From Flaviflagellibacter deserti (GTDB taxonomy: Bacteria > Pseudomonadota > Alphaproteobacteria > Rhizobiales > Methylopilaceae), in assembly GCF_042652085.1 (NCBI RefSeq), contig NZ_JBHSJF010000008.1, forward strand, positions 1 through 64,000: 64,000 nucleotides of DNA, read 5' to 3'. Both the position numbers and the translations under genes were made by a program. Under the pieces are notes generated by a model, which was not told where the DNA came from, did no database searches, and worked only from the letters and a program-made list of their open reading frames with translations. Of this stretch, positions 8,374-16,361 are shown one piece after another (the first letter of the stretch is position 1; the number at the start of each line of letters is the position of its first letter).

Positions 8374-9590
8374 TGCTTGACCTTGCAGTACTGTCCCGTC
8401 CCAAGACCCAGTCCGACGTGCTCGACCTCATCCAGCAGGCCGCCGAACGCAAGGAGCCGGTCGAGGTCGTAGGCCAGGGTTCGCGACGCGGCGTCGGCCA
8501 TCATGTCGATGCCGCGCATGTGCTCGATCTGTCCGAACTGTCTGGCGTGATTTCCTATGAGCCGGACGAACTGGTCCTGACCGCCAAGGCCGGCACGTCG
8601 CTAGCCGAGATCGAGCGTCTGCTCGCGGCGGAAAAACAGGAATTGGCCTTCGAGCCGATCGATCACGGCCTGCTGTTCGGCCACCCGGCCGGGCGCGGCA
8701 CGCTCGGCGGGGTCATCGCCTCGAATGCGAGCGGACCGCGCCGCTTGAAGGCGGGAGCGGCACGAGACCATGTGCTCGGCGTCCATGCGGTGTCGGGGCG
8801 CGGAGAGGCGTTCAAATCGGGCGGTCGCGTCGTCAAGAACGTCACCGGTTACGACCTGTCCAAGGGCATGGCGGGATCCTGGGGAACGCTCGCCGTCATC
8901 ACGGAGATCTCCGTGAAGGTCCTGCCGCGCGCCGAAACCTCGGCGACGATCGCGATCATGGGACTCGACGACAAAGCGGGCGTGGCCGCGCTCTGCGCGG
9001 CGATGGGCTCGGCGGCGGAGATTTCGGGTGCGGCACACATCCCGGCCGCCGTTGCAGCCAATCTGCCGGTCGCCGAATTACAGGGCGCCTCCTGCACGCT
9101 GATGCGCCTCGAAGGCTTCGAGCCCTCGGTCGTGTACCGCGCCGGTCGCGTCGCCGAGATGTTCGCCACGGCGGGCGAGATCGTCCGGGTCGATGCGGAC
9201 GCTTCGGCGAAGCTCTGGCGGTCGATCCGCGATGTCGAGCCCTTCGCCGGCCTCTCAACTCCGCTCTGGCGCTTCAGCGTCACGCCGATGGAGGCTCCCG
9301 CAATCGTGGATGCATTGGCGCGCCAGTTCGCGTTCCGTCACGTCTACGACTGGTCGGGCGGGCTAATTTGGCTCGAGCCGGTCGACGCGCCGTCGCACGG
9401 CCATGCCTCGGTGATCCGCGCCGCGATCCAGGCGCGCGGCGGCGGTCACGCGACGCTGATCCGCAGCGCAAACGTGACCGAGAACGTGCCCCGCTTCGAG
9501 CCGCAGCCTGCCGCTCTCGCGGGACTTTCTCAGCGCCTCAAGGAAGGCTTCGATCCGCTGAACATCCTCAATCCCGGCCGGATGGGCTGA
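8373..9590 (+). CDS. glcE: Glycolate oxidase subunit GlcE (FAD-binding)
   Basis: A 405-residue paralogue of GlcD. The N-terminal FAD-binding half shows VVGQGSRRGVG near residues 30-40 and HPAGRGTLGGVIASNASGPRR around residues 107-127. The C-terminus ends with the family's DPLNILNPGRMG. It is the second flavin subunit of the glycolate oxidase complex. The ATG at 8373 sits inside the glcD stop codon, so the two are translationally coupled. Three bases separate its stop from glcF. Confidence 0.92.
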   Translation: MLDLAVLSRPKTQSDVLDLIQQAAERKEPVEVVGQGSRRGVGHHVDAAHVLDLSELSGVISYEPDELVLTAKAGTSLAEIERLLAAEKQELAFEPIDHGLLFGHPAGRGTLGGVIASNASGPRRLKAGAARDHVLGVHAVSGRGEAFKSGGRVVKNVTGYDLSKGMAGSWGTLAVITEISVKVLPRAETSATIAIMGLDDKAGVAALCAAMGSAAEISGAAHIPAAVAANLPVAELQGASCTLMRLEGFEPSVVYRAGRVAEMFATAGEIVRVDADASAKLWRSIRDVEPFAGLSTPLWRFSVTPMEAPAIVDALARQFAFRHVYDWSGGLIWLEPVDAPSHGHASVIRAAIQARGGGHATLIRSANVTENVPRFEPQPAALAGLSQRLKEGFDPLNILNPGRMG

Positions 9591-9593
9591 ACC

Positions 9594-10916
9594 ATGCAGA
9601 CCCATTTCACCCTGGCCCAGCTCGCCGATCCCGACGTCAAGGAAGCCGAGCGCATCATCCGGAAATGCGTGCATTGCGGGTTCTGCCTCGCTACGTGCCC
9701 GACCTATCTCGAACTCGGCAACGAGCTCGATAGCCCGCGCGGCCGCATCTACCTGATCAAGGACATGCTGGAGCACGACAAGCCCGCGTCCGCCGAGGTC
9801 ACGCTTCATATCGACCGCTGCCTGTCGTGCCTGTCCTGCGCGACGACCTGCCCGTCTGGCGTCGACTACATGCACCTCGTCGACCGCGCGCGCGTCCACA
9901 TCGAAAACACGTACAAACGGCCCTTCGCCGACCGGCTGGTGCGCGACGTGCTGGCATTGGTGCTGCCCTATCCCGGCCGCTTCCGCATGGCGCTCGCGGC
10001 CGCCAGGATCGCCCGGCCGCTGGCGCCGCTGTTCGACGCGATGGGCGGGCCGTTCCGGCGGCTGGCGGCGATGCTGCGGCTGTCGTCGGGGCCGAAGCGA
10101 GCGCCGCTCGCCAGCAAGCCGATCGTGCTGCCGGCGGTGCCGAAAGCGCGCGTCGCGATCCTGCAGGGCTGCGCGCAATCGGTGCTCGATCCCGGCATCA
10201 ACCAGGCGACCGAACGCCTGCTCGCCCGGCTCGGCGTCGAGGTCGTCGCCATCCCGGATGAAGGCTGCTGCGGCGCGCTCACCCACCATATGGGCCGGGA
10301 CGATTCCGCGCGTGCCTTCGCCCGCAGGAACATCGACGCCTGGACCCGCGAGATCGATGGCAAGGGCCTCGACGCTATCCTGATCACGACGTCGGGCTGC
10401 GGCACGGTGGTGAAGGATTACGGCCATCTGTTCGCGGACGATCTGACCTATGCCGGCAGAGCGAAGGAGATCGCGCGGCGCGCAAAGGACATCTCCGAGT
10501 TCCTGGCGACGCTCGACCTCCCGACGAAGCCCTCGACCGGCCTCGCGGTCGCCTATCATTCGGCCTGTTCGCTGCAGCACGGCCAGCGCGTCATCGCCCA
10601 GCCTCGCCAGCTGCTGGAGAAGGCTGGCTTTGCGCTGAACGAGATTCCGGAAGGCCATATCTGCTGCGGCTCGGCCGGTACCTACAACATCCTTCACCCG
10701 GACATCGCCGACCGTCTGCGCGACCGGAAGCTGAAGAACATCGCCAAGACCGGCGCGCCGATCATCGTCACCGGCAATATCGGCTGCATCACCCAGCTCG
10801 CATCCGGCACCGAAACTCCGGTCCTCCATCTGGTCGAACTTCTCGACTGGGCGTACGGAGGTCCGCGTCCGACGCAGCTCGCGCCGGAGACCACCGAAAC
10901 GAGGACGACGACGTGA
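9594..10916 (+). CDS. glcF: Glycolate oxidase iron-sulfur subunit GlcF
   Basis: A 440-residue protein with two ferredoxin-type 4Fe-4S motifs: CVHCGFCLATCP (Cys25, 28, 31, 35) and CLSCLSCATTCP (Cys77, 80, 83, 87). Two CCG-domain motifs follow (GCCGALTHHMG and CCGSAGTYN). It carries electrons from the GlcD/GlcE flavins toward the membrane quinone pool. Its stop overlaps the GTG start of the next gene (GTGA), continuing the tight coupling of this operon. Confidence 0.95.
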   Translation: MQTHFTLAQLADPDVKEAERIIRKCVHCGFCLATCPTYLELGNELDSPRGRIYLIKDMLEHDKPASAEVTLHIDRCLSCLSCATTCPSGVDYMHLVDRARVHIENTYKRPFADRLVRDVLALVLPYPGRFRMALAAARIARPLAPLFDAMGGPFRRLAAMLRLSSGPKRAPLASKPIVLPAVPKARVAILQGCAQSVLDPGINQATERLLARLGVEVVAIPDEGCCGALTHHMGRDDSARAFARRNIDAWTREIDGKGLDAILITTSGCGTVVKDYGHLFADDLTYAGRAKEIARRAKDISEFLATLDLPTKPSTGLAVAYHSACSLQHGQRVIAQPRQLLEKAGFALNEIPEGHICCGSAGTYNILHPDIADRLRDRKLKNIAKTGAPIIVTGNIGCITQLASGTETPVLHLVELLDWAYGGPRPTQLAPETTETRTTT

Positions 10917-11347
10917 CCCTGACGCTGCAACAGACCCAGACCATCCTCTCGGCCGCGCTCGACCACGCCAAGCAGACCGATATGAAGCCTGTCTCGATCG
11001 TCGTGCTCGACGCGCGCGGCGCGCTGAAAGGTGCGATCTCGATGGACGGTACCAGCCTCAAGCGCGCCTCGATCGCGACCGGCAAGGCGAACGGCGCGAT
11101 CTCGCTCGGCATGGGCTCGCGCTCGCTGTTCAAGCGCGCGAAGGAGCAGGCCTTCTTCATCGCCGCCGCCACCGAGGCGATCGGCGGCTCGCTGGTCCCG
11201 GTTCCGGGCGGCGTCCTGATCCGCGATGGCGCCGGCGAAATCCTCGGCGCTGTGGGCATTTCGGGTTGCACCTCGGAGAACGACGAAGCCGCCGCGATGG
11301 CGGGCATCAAGGCTGCAGGCCTCAACAGCGATCCCGGACAGGACTGA
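10913..11347 (+). CDS. glcG: GlcG/HbpS family protein (DUF336)
   Basis: A 144-residue member of the GlcG/HbpS-like (DUF336) family. The typical pattern is a first helix (LTLQQTQTILSAALDHA), a MKPVSIVVLDARG strand, and a C-terminal PGGVLIRDGAGEILGAVGISGCTSENDEAAA block. Its role in glycolate oxidation is unclear; related proteins bind haem or act as small ligand-binding folds. The start is GTG at 10913, overlapping the glcF stop. Five bases separate it from lldD. Confidence 0.87.
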   Translation: MTLTLQQTQTILSAALDHAKQTDMKPVSIVVLDARGALKGAISMDGTSLKRASIATGKANGAISLGMGSRSLFKRAKEQAFFIAAATEAIGGSLVPVPGGVLIRDGAGEILGAVGISGCTSENDEAAAMAGIKAAGLNSDPGQD

Positions 11348-11352
11348 ACGAC

Positions 11353-12513
11353 ATGGCCGCAGTCACGACCGTCGCCGATCTTCGGGCGATCGCAAGACGG
11401 CGCATTCCGCGCGCGATCTTCGACTATGCCGACTGCGGCTCCTACAACGAGACGACCTTGCGCGCGAACAAGGCCGATCTCGACGCGATCGGCCTGCGCC
11501 AGCGTGTCCTGATCGACGTCTCCGAGCGCAATGTGAAAACGACGCTCGTCGGAGAGGATGCGGTGATGCCGCTCGCGATCGCGCCGACGGGACTGACCGG
11601 CCTGTTCCATCGCGACGGCGAGATCCAGGGCGCGCTTGCGGCGCAGGAATTCGGCATTCCGTTCTGCCTGTCAACGATGTCGATCTGCTCGATCGAGGAT
11701 GTCCGCGCGGCCGTCTCGAAGCCGTTCTGGTTCCAGCTCTACGTCATGCGTGACCGCGGCTTCGCCGCATCGCTGATCGAGCGGGCGAAGGCGGCCGAAT
11801 GCTCGGCCCTGGTGCTGACGCTCGATTTGCAGATTCAGGGCCAGCGGCACCGCGACATCAAGAACGGGCTGACCGTTCCGCCCAGGATGACCCTGGCAAA
11901 CGCCATCGACATCGCAACCAAGCCGGGCTGGGCAACGAGCGTGCTGCGCGGCAAGCGCCGCAGCTTCGGCAATCTGCAGGATCGCGTCCCCGGAGCCGGC
12001 AGCCTGACGACCCTCTCGCAATGGATTGCCGGCCAGTTCGACCCGTCACTGTCGTGGAAGGACGTCGAATGGGTGAAGAGCCTCTGGCCGGGCAAGCTCA
12101 TTCTGAAGGGCATTCTCGACGAGGAGGACGCGAAGCTCGCGGCCGCCTGCGGCGCGGATGCGATCGTGGTCTCCAACCATGGCGGCCGCCAACTCGACGG
12201 CGCCCGTTCCTCGATCAGCGCGCTGCCCGGCGTGCTTGAGGCCGTGGACGGCCGTGTCGAGGTCCTGTTCGACGGCGGCGTGACTTCCGGCCAGGACGTG
12301 CTGAAGGCCGTGGCGCTCGGCGCGCGTGGCTGTCTCGTCGGCAAGGCCTTCCTCTGGTCGCTGGCGGCCGGCGGGCGCGCGGGTGTCGCACAGATGCTCG
12401 ACATCATCCGCCGCGAGCTCGACGTCTCGATGGCGCTCACCGGGTCGAGCGACATTCACAAGGTCGGCCCGCATTCGCTGACGAGAACGGTGGCGCCAGA
12501 GCGTCCGCTCTGA
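11353..12513 (+). CDS. lldD: FMN-dependent alpha-hydroxyacid dehydrogenase (L-lactate dehydrogenase type)
   Basis: A 386-residue TIM-barrel flavoprotein of the LldD/glycolate oxidase family. The active-site motif SNHGGRQLDG places the catalytic His near residue 276; the FMN phosphate-binding DGGVTSGQDVLKA and GRA-like GKAFLWSLA segments follow. It oxidises L-lactate or a related L-2-hydroxyacid. Together with GlcDEF (glycolate or D-lactate) the operon would cover both stereoisomers. It starts five bases after glcG. A GC-rich hairpin without T-run (12540-12559) lies downstream, before the Hsp70 gene. Confidence 0.9.
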   Translation: MAAVTTVADLRAIARRRIPRAIFDYADCGSYNETTLRANKADLDAIGLRQRVLIDVSERNVKTTLVGEDAVMPLAIAPTGLTGLFHRDGEIQGALAAQEFGIPFCLSTMSICSIEDVRAAVSKPFWFQLYVMRDRGFAASLIERAKAAECSALVLTLDLQIQGQRHRDIKNGLTVPPRMTLANAIDIATKPGWATSVLRGKRRSFGNLQDRVPGAGSLTTLSQWIAGQFDPSLSWKDVEWVKSLWPGKLILKGILDEEDAKLAAACGADAIVVSNHGGRQLDGARSSISALPGVLEAVDGRVEVLFDGGVTSGQDVLKAVALGARGCLVGKAFLWSLAAGGRAGVAQMLDIIRRELDVSMALTGSSDIHKVGPHSLTRTVAPERPL

Positions 12514-12585
12514 TATCCACCCCGGCTCCCAAGACATCCGCCCGCGCGTTCTCGCGGGCCGCCTCTCAGAATGGAGCCATTCGGC

Positions 12586-13836
12586 ATGGCCGCCTGCGGT
12601 CTCGACTTCGGCACGTCCAACACGACGCTCGGCACGATCGCGAAGGGCCGCACGGCCCTTCTGGCGCTCGAAGGCAGCGAGGTGACGATCCCCAGCGCGA
12701 TCTTCTACGAACCGCGCGGCGGCTCGCGGATCGGTCGCGCGGCGATCGGCGCCTATGTCGAGGGGCTCGACGGCCGACTGATGCGAAGCCTGAAATCGGT
12801 GCTCGGCTCCTCGCTCCTGAACGAGATCACACAGGTCGGCCGCGAGCGGTTGTCGTTCCGTCAGGTCATCGCCGGGTATATCGGCGCGGTGAAGAAGCGC
12901 GCCGAGGCCGCCTGCGGGCATGAGTTGACGCAGGTCGTGCACGGGCGCCCGGTGCATTTCGTCGACGGCAACGAGGCGGGCGACCGGAAGGCCGAGGAGG
13001 CGCTGCGCGAGATCGCGCACGAGATCGGCTTCAAGGATGTGATCTTTCAGTACGAGCCGATCGCCGCCGCGCTCGATTATGAGCAGCAGATCGACCATGA
13101 GGAGATCGCGCTGATCGCCGATATCGGCGGCGGCACGTCGGACTTCTCGATCATCAGGCTCGGCCCAGGTCACGCCAGGCGGGCGGATCGGGCGCAGGAC
13201 ATCCTGGCGAATGACGGCGTGCGTATCGGCGGCACGGACTTCGACCGCCAGATCAGCCTGCGCCGGATCATGCCGCAGCTCGGCATGGGCAGCCCGATGA
13301 AGCGGAAGGATCTCGACGTACCGTCGAGCTTCTTCCACGACCTCGCGAGCTGGCACTCGATCAATCGCCTCTACGATCCGGCGGTGTTGCGCAGCATCAA
13401 CGAGGTCCGCCGCGACGCGGCGAAGCCCGAACTGATCGACCGGCTGGTGAAGACCGTGGAAGAGCGGCGCGGCCATGCTCTTGCGGGCGCCGTGGAAGCG
13501 GCCAAGATCGGGTTGAGCGACGTGCCGGAGACGACAATCCCGCTCGACTGGCTGGAACGCGACCTTGAGGTCTCGTTCGGACGGCACGATCTTGCGGGCG
13601 ATACCGCCGATCTGGCGGATCGTATCGCGGCGCGGATTGGGAAATGCCTGGCACAGGCCGGAATCAACGCAAAGGCAGTCGACGCGGTCTTCCTGACCGG
13701 CGGCTCGACCAAGCTGACTCATGTTCGCGAGGCTATCGCCGCTTCGCTGCCAGATGCCCGAGCGGTCACCGGCGACAGCTTCGGTTCGGTCGGCCTCGGC
13801 CTGACCATCGACGCGAAGCGCCGCTTCGGTCACTGA
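12586..13836 (+). CDS. Hsp70-family protein, YegD-like, lacking a substrate-binding domain
   Basis: A 416-residue actin/Hsp70-type ATPase. The phosphate-1 motif GLDFGTSNTTLG is at the N-terminus, phosphate-2 IADIGGGTSDFSI is mid-protein, and the adenosine motif VFLTGGSTKLTHVREAI is near the C-terminus. The protein ends right after the ATPase domain, as in E. coli YegD, whose role is not established. I chose the ATG at 12586 because GGAG at 12573-12576 is well spaced; a start at 12571 would add five residues. It follows lldD by 72 bases on the same strand and may be part of the hydroxyacid operon. Confidence 0.85.
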   Translation: MAACGLDFGTSNTTLGTIAKGRTALLALEGSEVTIPSAIFYEPRGGSRIGRAAIGAYVEGLDGRLMRSLKSVLGSSLLNEITQVGRERLSFRQVIAGYIGAVKKRAEAACGHELTQVVHGRPVHFVDGNEAGDRKAEEALREIAHEIGFKDVIFQYEPIAAALDYEQQIDHEEIALIADIGGGTSDFSIIRLGPGHARRADRAQDILANDGVRIGGTDFDRQISLRRIMPQLGMGSPMKRKDLDVPSSFFHDLASWHSINRLYDPAVLRSINEVRRDAAKPELIDRLVKTVEERRGHALAGAVEAAKIGLSDVPETTIPLDWLERDLEVSFGRHDLAGDTADLADRIAARIGKCLAQAGINAKAVDAVFLTGGSTKLTHVREAIAASLPDARAVTGDSFGSVGLGLTIDAKRRFGH

Positions 13837-13894
13837 CCCGCGAAATTCTCAGGGCAGCCGCGCGCTACACGCATAAGATGCGTCGGAAACACAA

Positions 13895-13916
13895 AGAGCG
13901 GCCTCGCGGCCGCTCT
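13895..13916 (-). terminator. Hairpin terminator of the 45-aa gene
   Basis: Nine-base perfect stem AGAGCGGCC/GGCCGCTCT with a four-base loop. On the minus strand it is followed by TTGTGTTT, so it most likely ends the transcript of the small gene at 13942-14079. Confidence 0.6.
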
Positions 13917-13941
13917 CGAGCGTACTAGATGTTTGCTTGGA

Positions 13942-14079
13942 TCAGCCGCGGACGAAAGCCGAAGCCGGGATGCCGAGAATGGCAAGATCCTCAGCGGACG
14001 GAGCGCGGTGGTTGCGGGCCGCATCAGCAGCGCGACGAGCAGCACCAAACATCTGCAGGACATTGATCAGGTTGTTCAT
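13942..14079 (-). CDS. Small DUF1127-like protein (45 aa)
   Basis: A 45-residue protein (MNNLINVLQM... to ...PASAFVRG). The N-terminal amphipathic, Arg-rich helix and the DLAILGIPAS ending resemble small DUF1127-type proteins, which typically end in L-x-D-I-G-[IL]-x-R-x-D; the similarity is suggestive only. GGGGA seven to eight bases before the ATG at 14079 supports this start; an in-frame ATG at 14094 is the alternative. A hairpin terminator follows on the same strand. DUF1127 proteins are common in alphaproteobacteria and some affect RNA turnover; nothing here shows this one's role. Confidence 0.6.
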   Translation of the reverse strand: MNNLINVLQMFGAARRAADAARNHRAPSAEDLAILGIPASAFVRG

Positions 14080-14155
14080 GGCTTCATTCCCCATTTCTGT
14101 TGGGCACAATATGAGGGATGAGCACACGTTTGAGGAGTGTTTTGGTATACCACCG

Positions 14156-14176
14156 GCCATGCGTATGACGCATGGC
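14156..14176. repeat. Intergenic hairpin downstream of the serine protease gene
   Basis: Nine-base perfect arms GCCATGCGT/ACGCATGGC with loop ATG. It lies between the protease stop and the 45-aa gene, both on the minus strand. No T-run follows on either strand, so a terminator role is uncertain. Confidence 0.4.
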
Positions 14177-14244
14177 TAGCCGATCTAGCTATGCGCAGAA
14201 TTAAATTCTTGTTAACCAAAACTGCATGGCTCGGGCCGCCCACC

Positions 14245-14994
14245 TCAGCGTTTGAGCGCCTTCTCGACGGCGGCCGCAAGAGTAGTCGACGGAACGGCAA
14301 CCGAGGGTACCGTTTCCTGACTGGAACTTGCGACGAGGACGCCGACGATCTCCGGCTCTCCGCCGGCGAAGGACAGGAGGGCGGAGCCCGATTCCCCGTG
14401 GACCGAACTGCAACTGTGCAGCAGTAACGGAACAGGCTGCGACACGGGCCGGACGGAGCAATCCCGCTGCACGGTCAGCACGTGCGAGCGATCGCCACGA
14501 TAGCTCGCCCTGACGATGCCGGTCGTCTCGACCGACGCCTCGGTTCGAACCCTGATCGGCTTGAGGTCCATGGGCTTGGCAAGCTCGATCACCGCCCAGT
14601 CCTGCGCGAGCGAGGCGGGTTTGGGTGGATCGGTCCGGACGAAGCCGTCCGGCTTCTCGTATGAGGACGCCACGGAATGGGCCCTATACTGGCCCTGCGC
14701 ATAGCCCGCCACGAAATGGACCGACGAGGGATGCACCCAGACCCCTCGCGTCGGATTGAAGAGGCAGTGGGCGGCCGTCAGGACATGACGGGGACCGATC
14801 AGGGCGCCGGTGCACTGGCTCCTGCGACCGGCTCCGGTGATGACATTGACCCTCCCTATCGAGGAAAAGGGCCATGCCGCAGGATCGGGCGCGGCTTCCT
14901 GTCCGGACGCCGGCAAGGCGGCCGTGAGGAAGAGGGCGGCGCTTCCGGCAATCAGGAAACCACGCAAAACCGAGAAGGACGAGCGGTTAATCAA
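14245..14994 (-). CDS. Secreted trypsin-like serine protease
   Basis: A 249-residue chymotrypsin-fold (S1) protease. The signal peptide covers about residues 1-31 (hydrophobic FLIAGSAALFLTAALPASG). The catalytic triad is visible: His76 in LTAAHC, Asp132 in DWAVIEL, Ser202 in GESGSAL. Likely disulfide cysteines surround these motifs (Cys61/Cys77 and Cys179/Cys195). It should act in the periplasm or outside the cell. The start at 14994 is the natural beginning of the signal peptide. It lies about 165 bases upstream of the small DUF1127-like gene on the same strand; no operon partner is evident. Confidence 0.88.
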   Translation of the reverse strand: MINRSSFSVLRGFLIAGSAALFLTAALPASGQEAAPDPAAWPFSSIGRVNVITGAGRRSQCTGALIGPRHVLTAAHCLFNPTRGVWVHPSSVHFVAGYAQGQYRAHSVASSYEKPDGFVRTDPPKPASLAQDWAVIELAKPMDLKPIRVRTEASVETTGIVRASYRGDRSHVLTVQRDCSVRPVSQPVPLLLHSCSSVHGESGSALLSFAGGEPEIVGVLVASSSQETVPSVAVPSTTLAAAVEKALKR

Positions 14995-15281
14995 AGGTCG
15001 CTCCTGATGGGACAGCGATAGCGATCAAATGCGGGCGACGACACGCAGATGAGGTCCTCTCCCGGAGGCACGGCCAAGCGACGTCCCCGAACTCACCGAG
15101 TCTACCAAAGAGCGGCAGAGGATTCGTTTTAGTCAGCACAGCGATCTTCACATCAGGATCCGGCGCGTTTTCCCATCGCAGAGCCCATACAAGGGTCGAG
15201 CTGATGGCTGCTTCGCGGCAAGAGACACGGGGTTTCGTTGTCGTCGCGATACGCCTGCAAAATGATGCTCAGGAGCTTTTC

Positions 15282-16247
15282 ATGGATCGCAGGCATTTCC
15301 TTTTCGCCGGCGCGACATTCGCCGCGAGTACGACGCTGTTTCGCAACGTCGCTGCTGAGGGTTCACTGTCGGGAAACTTCAATGGTGTCGCGGTTTACGA
15401 TGAGACACCGCAAGGACGGATCATTGTCGTCGATTCGCTCAGCTATCTGACGCGGCGACCGGATCTCATGGGGTCCCTGCGTGTATCCCAGAAGGATGTC
15501 GTGGTTGGCTGCTCGTTCGCTGGCTTGCAGACGTTTTCCGACCCATTGGCCCTCGGTCCACGCGCGCTGATCGCCCACGCTGCCGGCGTCGGCAAAGACA
15601 ATGCCGGCATTGCCGGCCTTCCGATGGCGCAGGAGCTGGGTGTGGCCGCCGCTGCCTGCCTGACCCTGTCGGCCCGCATGTCTGACGGGCGGTCCCTGTT
15701 TCTCGACGGCATCATCGGACATCTGAACGAGGCGGCGGGAGCTGCGGGCGTCCACGAAAACATGACCGTAAGGGACGCGGCCTACGCCTTGTTGGCCGCT
15801 CCAGAAGGGCAAGTCCGCAAAATCGATAGCGGCGCCGGATCGCATACGAGCGGCAAGATCACGACCTTGCTCGAAACAAAAGCAGGCGGGATTTACGCCG
15901 CCTGGTTCATAGCGCTGATCAAGGACCGCCGCCCGAATGACGTCTTCGTAACAGCCACCCACTGCGGTGAAACCATGGCGCGATACACGCTTGCGGTTCG
16001 GCCGAAAGGCATCATCGCCAACGATGCGGGGCTCAGCAAAGACCGTTCGGGCGTGATCGGCCTCACTATGCTGGAACGCGAGGGCATTCCAGCGGCGGCA
16101 GTCGCGGCGCTATCCGCGCGAATTGGCGACGAACTCAGCTCCTACAATGACGGAATCATCTCCGAGGTGAATGCGCCAGCGACGCGGAAGGGTGTGCGGC
16201 CAGGAATGGCCTGCAAGGACGCCGCGCGTATTCTGCTCGAAGCATAG
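15282..16247 (+). CDS. Uncharacterised exported protein with an internal tandem duplication
   Basis: A 321-residue protein of no family I recognise. The N-terminus MDRRHFLFAGATFAAS looks like a Tat or Sec signal (Arg3-Arg4, then a hydrophobic stretch ending near AAEGS). Residues 71-167 and 219-315 are a tandem repeat at a constant offset of 148. Over residues 93-167 against 241-315 I count about 33 identities in 75 with no gap, including G-x-x-K-D and LSAR...D...S...DGII. The ATG at 15282 has AGGAG at a good distance; an in-frame ATG at 15204 would hide the signal. It is a single gene ending at a terminator shared with convergent nrdB. Confidence 0.82.
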   Translation: MDRRHFLFAGATFAASTTLFRNVAAEGSLSGNFNGVAVYDETPQGRIIVVDSLSYLTRRPDLMGSLRVSQKDVVVGCSFAGLQTFSDPLALGPRALIAHAAGVGKDNAGIAGLPMAQELGVAAAACLTLSARMSDGRSLFLDGIIGHLNEAAGAAGVHENMTVRDAAYALLAAPEGQVRKIDSGAGSHTSGKITTLLETKAGGIYAAWFIALIKDRRPNDVFVTATHCGETMARYTLAVRPKGIIANDAGLSKDRSGVIGLTMLEREGIPAAAVAALSARIGDELSSYNDGIISEVNAPATRKGVRPGMACKDAARILLEA

Positions 16248-16293
16248 ACGAGCGTGCCGGCGAGCTCTGGGAACTCCCAACCCTGAAAGCAAA

Positions 16294-16324
16294 CCCCGGC
16301 ATCATTGCGATACCGGGGCCTTTT
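16294..16324. terminator. Terminator between convergent genes
   Basis: CCCCGG/CCGGGG stem (16294-16299 with 16313-16318), extended inside by an ATC/GAT pairing, followed by CCTTTT on the + strand. The minus strand reads GGGGTTTGCTTT after the stem, so it may also serve nrdB. Confidence 0.6.
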
Positions 16325-16361
16325 GTCGAAGTGACGAGTACCGCGCCTTGGCGGACCGGAA

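Noticed and set aside
12046..13833. 595-codon frame antisense to lldD and the Hsp70 gene
   Set aside because: It crosses two clear genes and has no recognisable motif.
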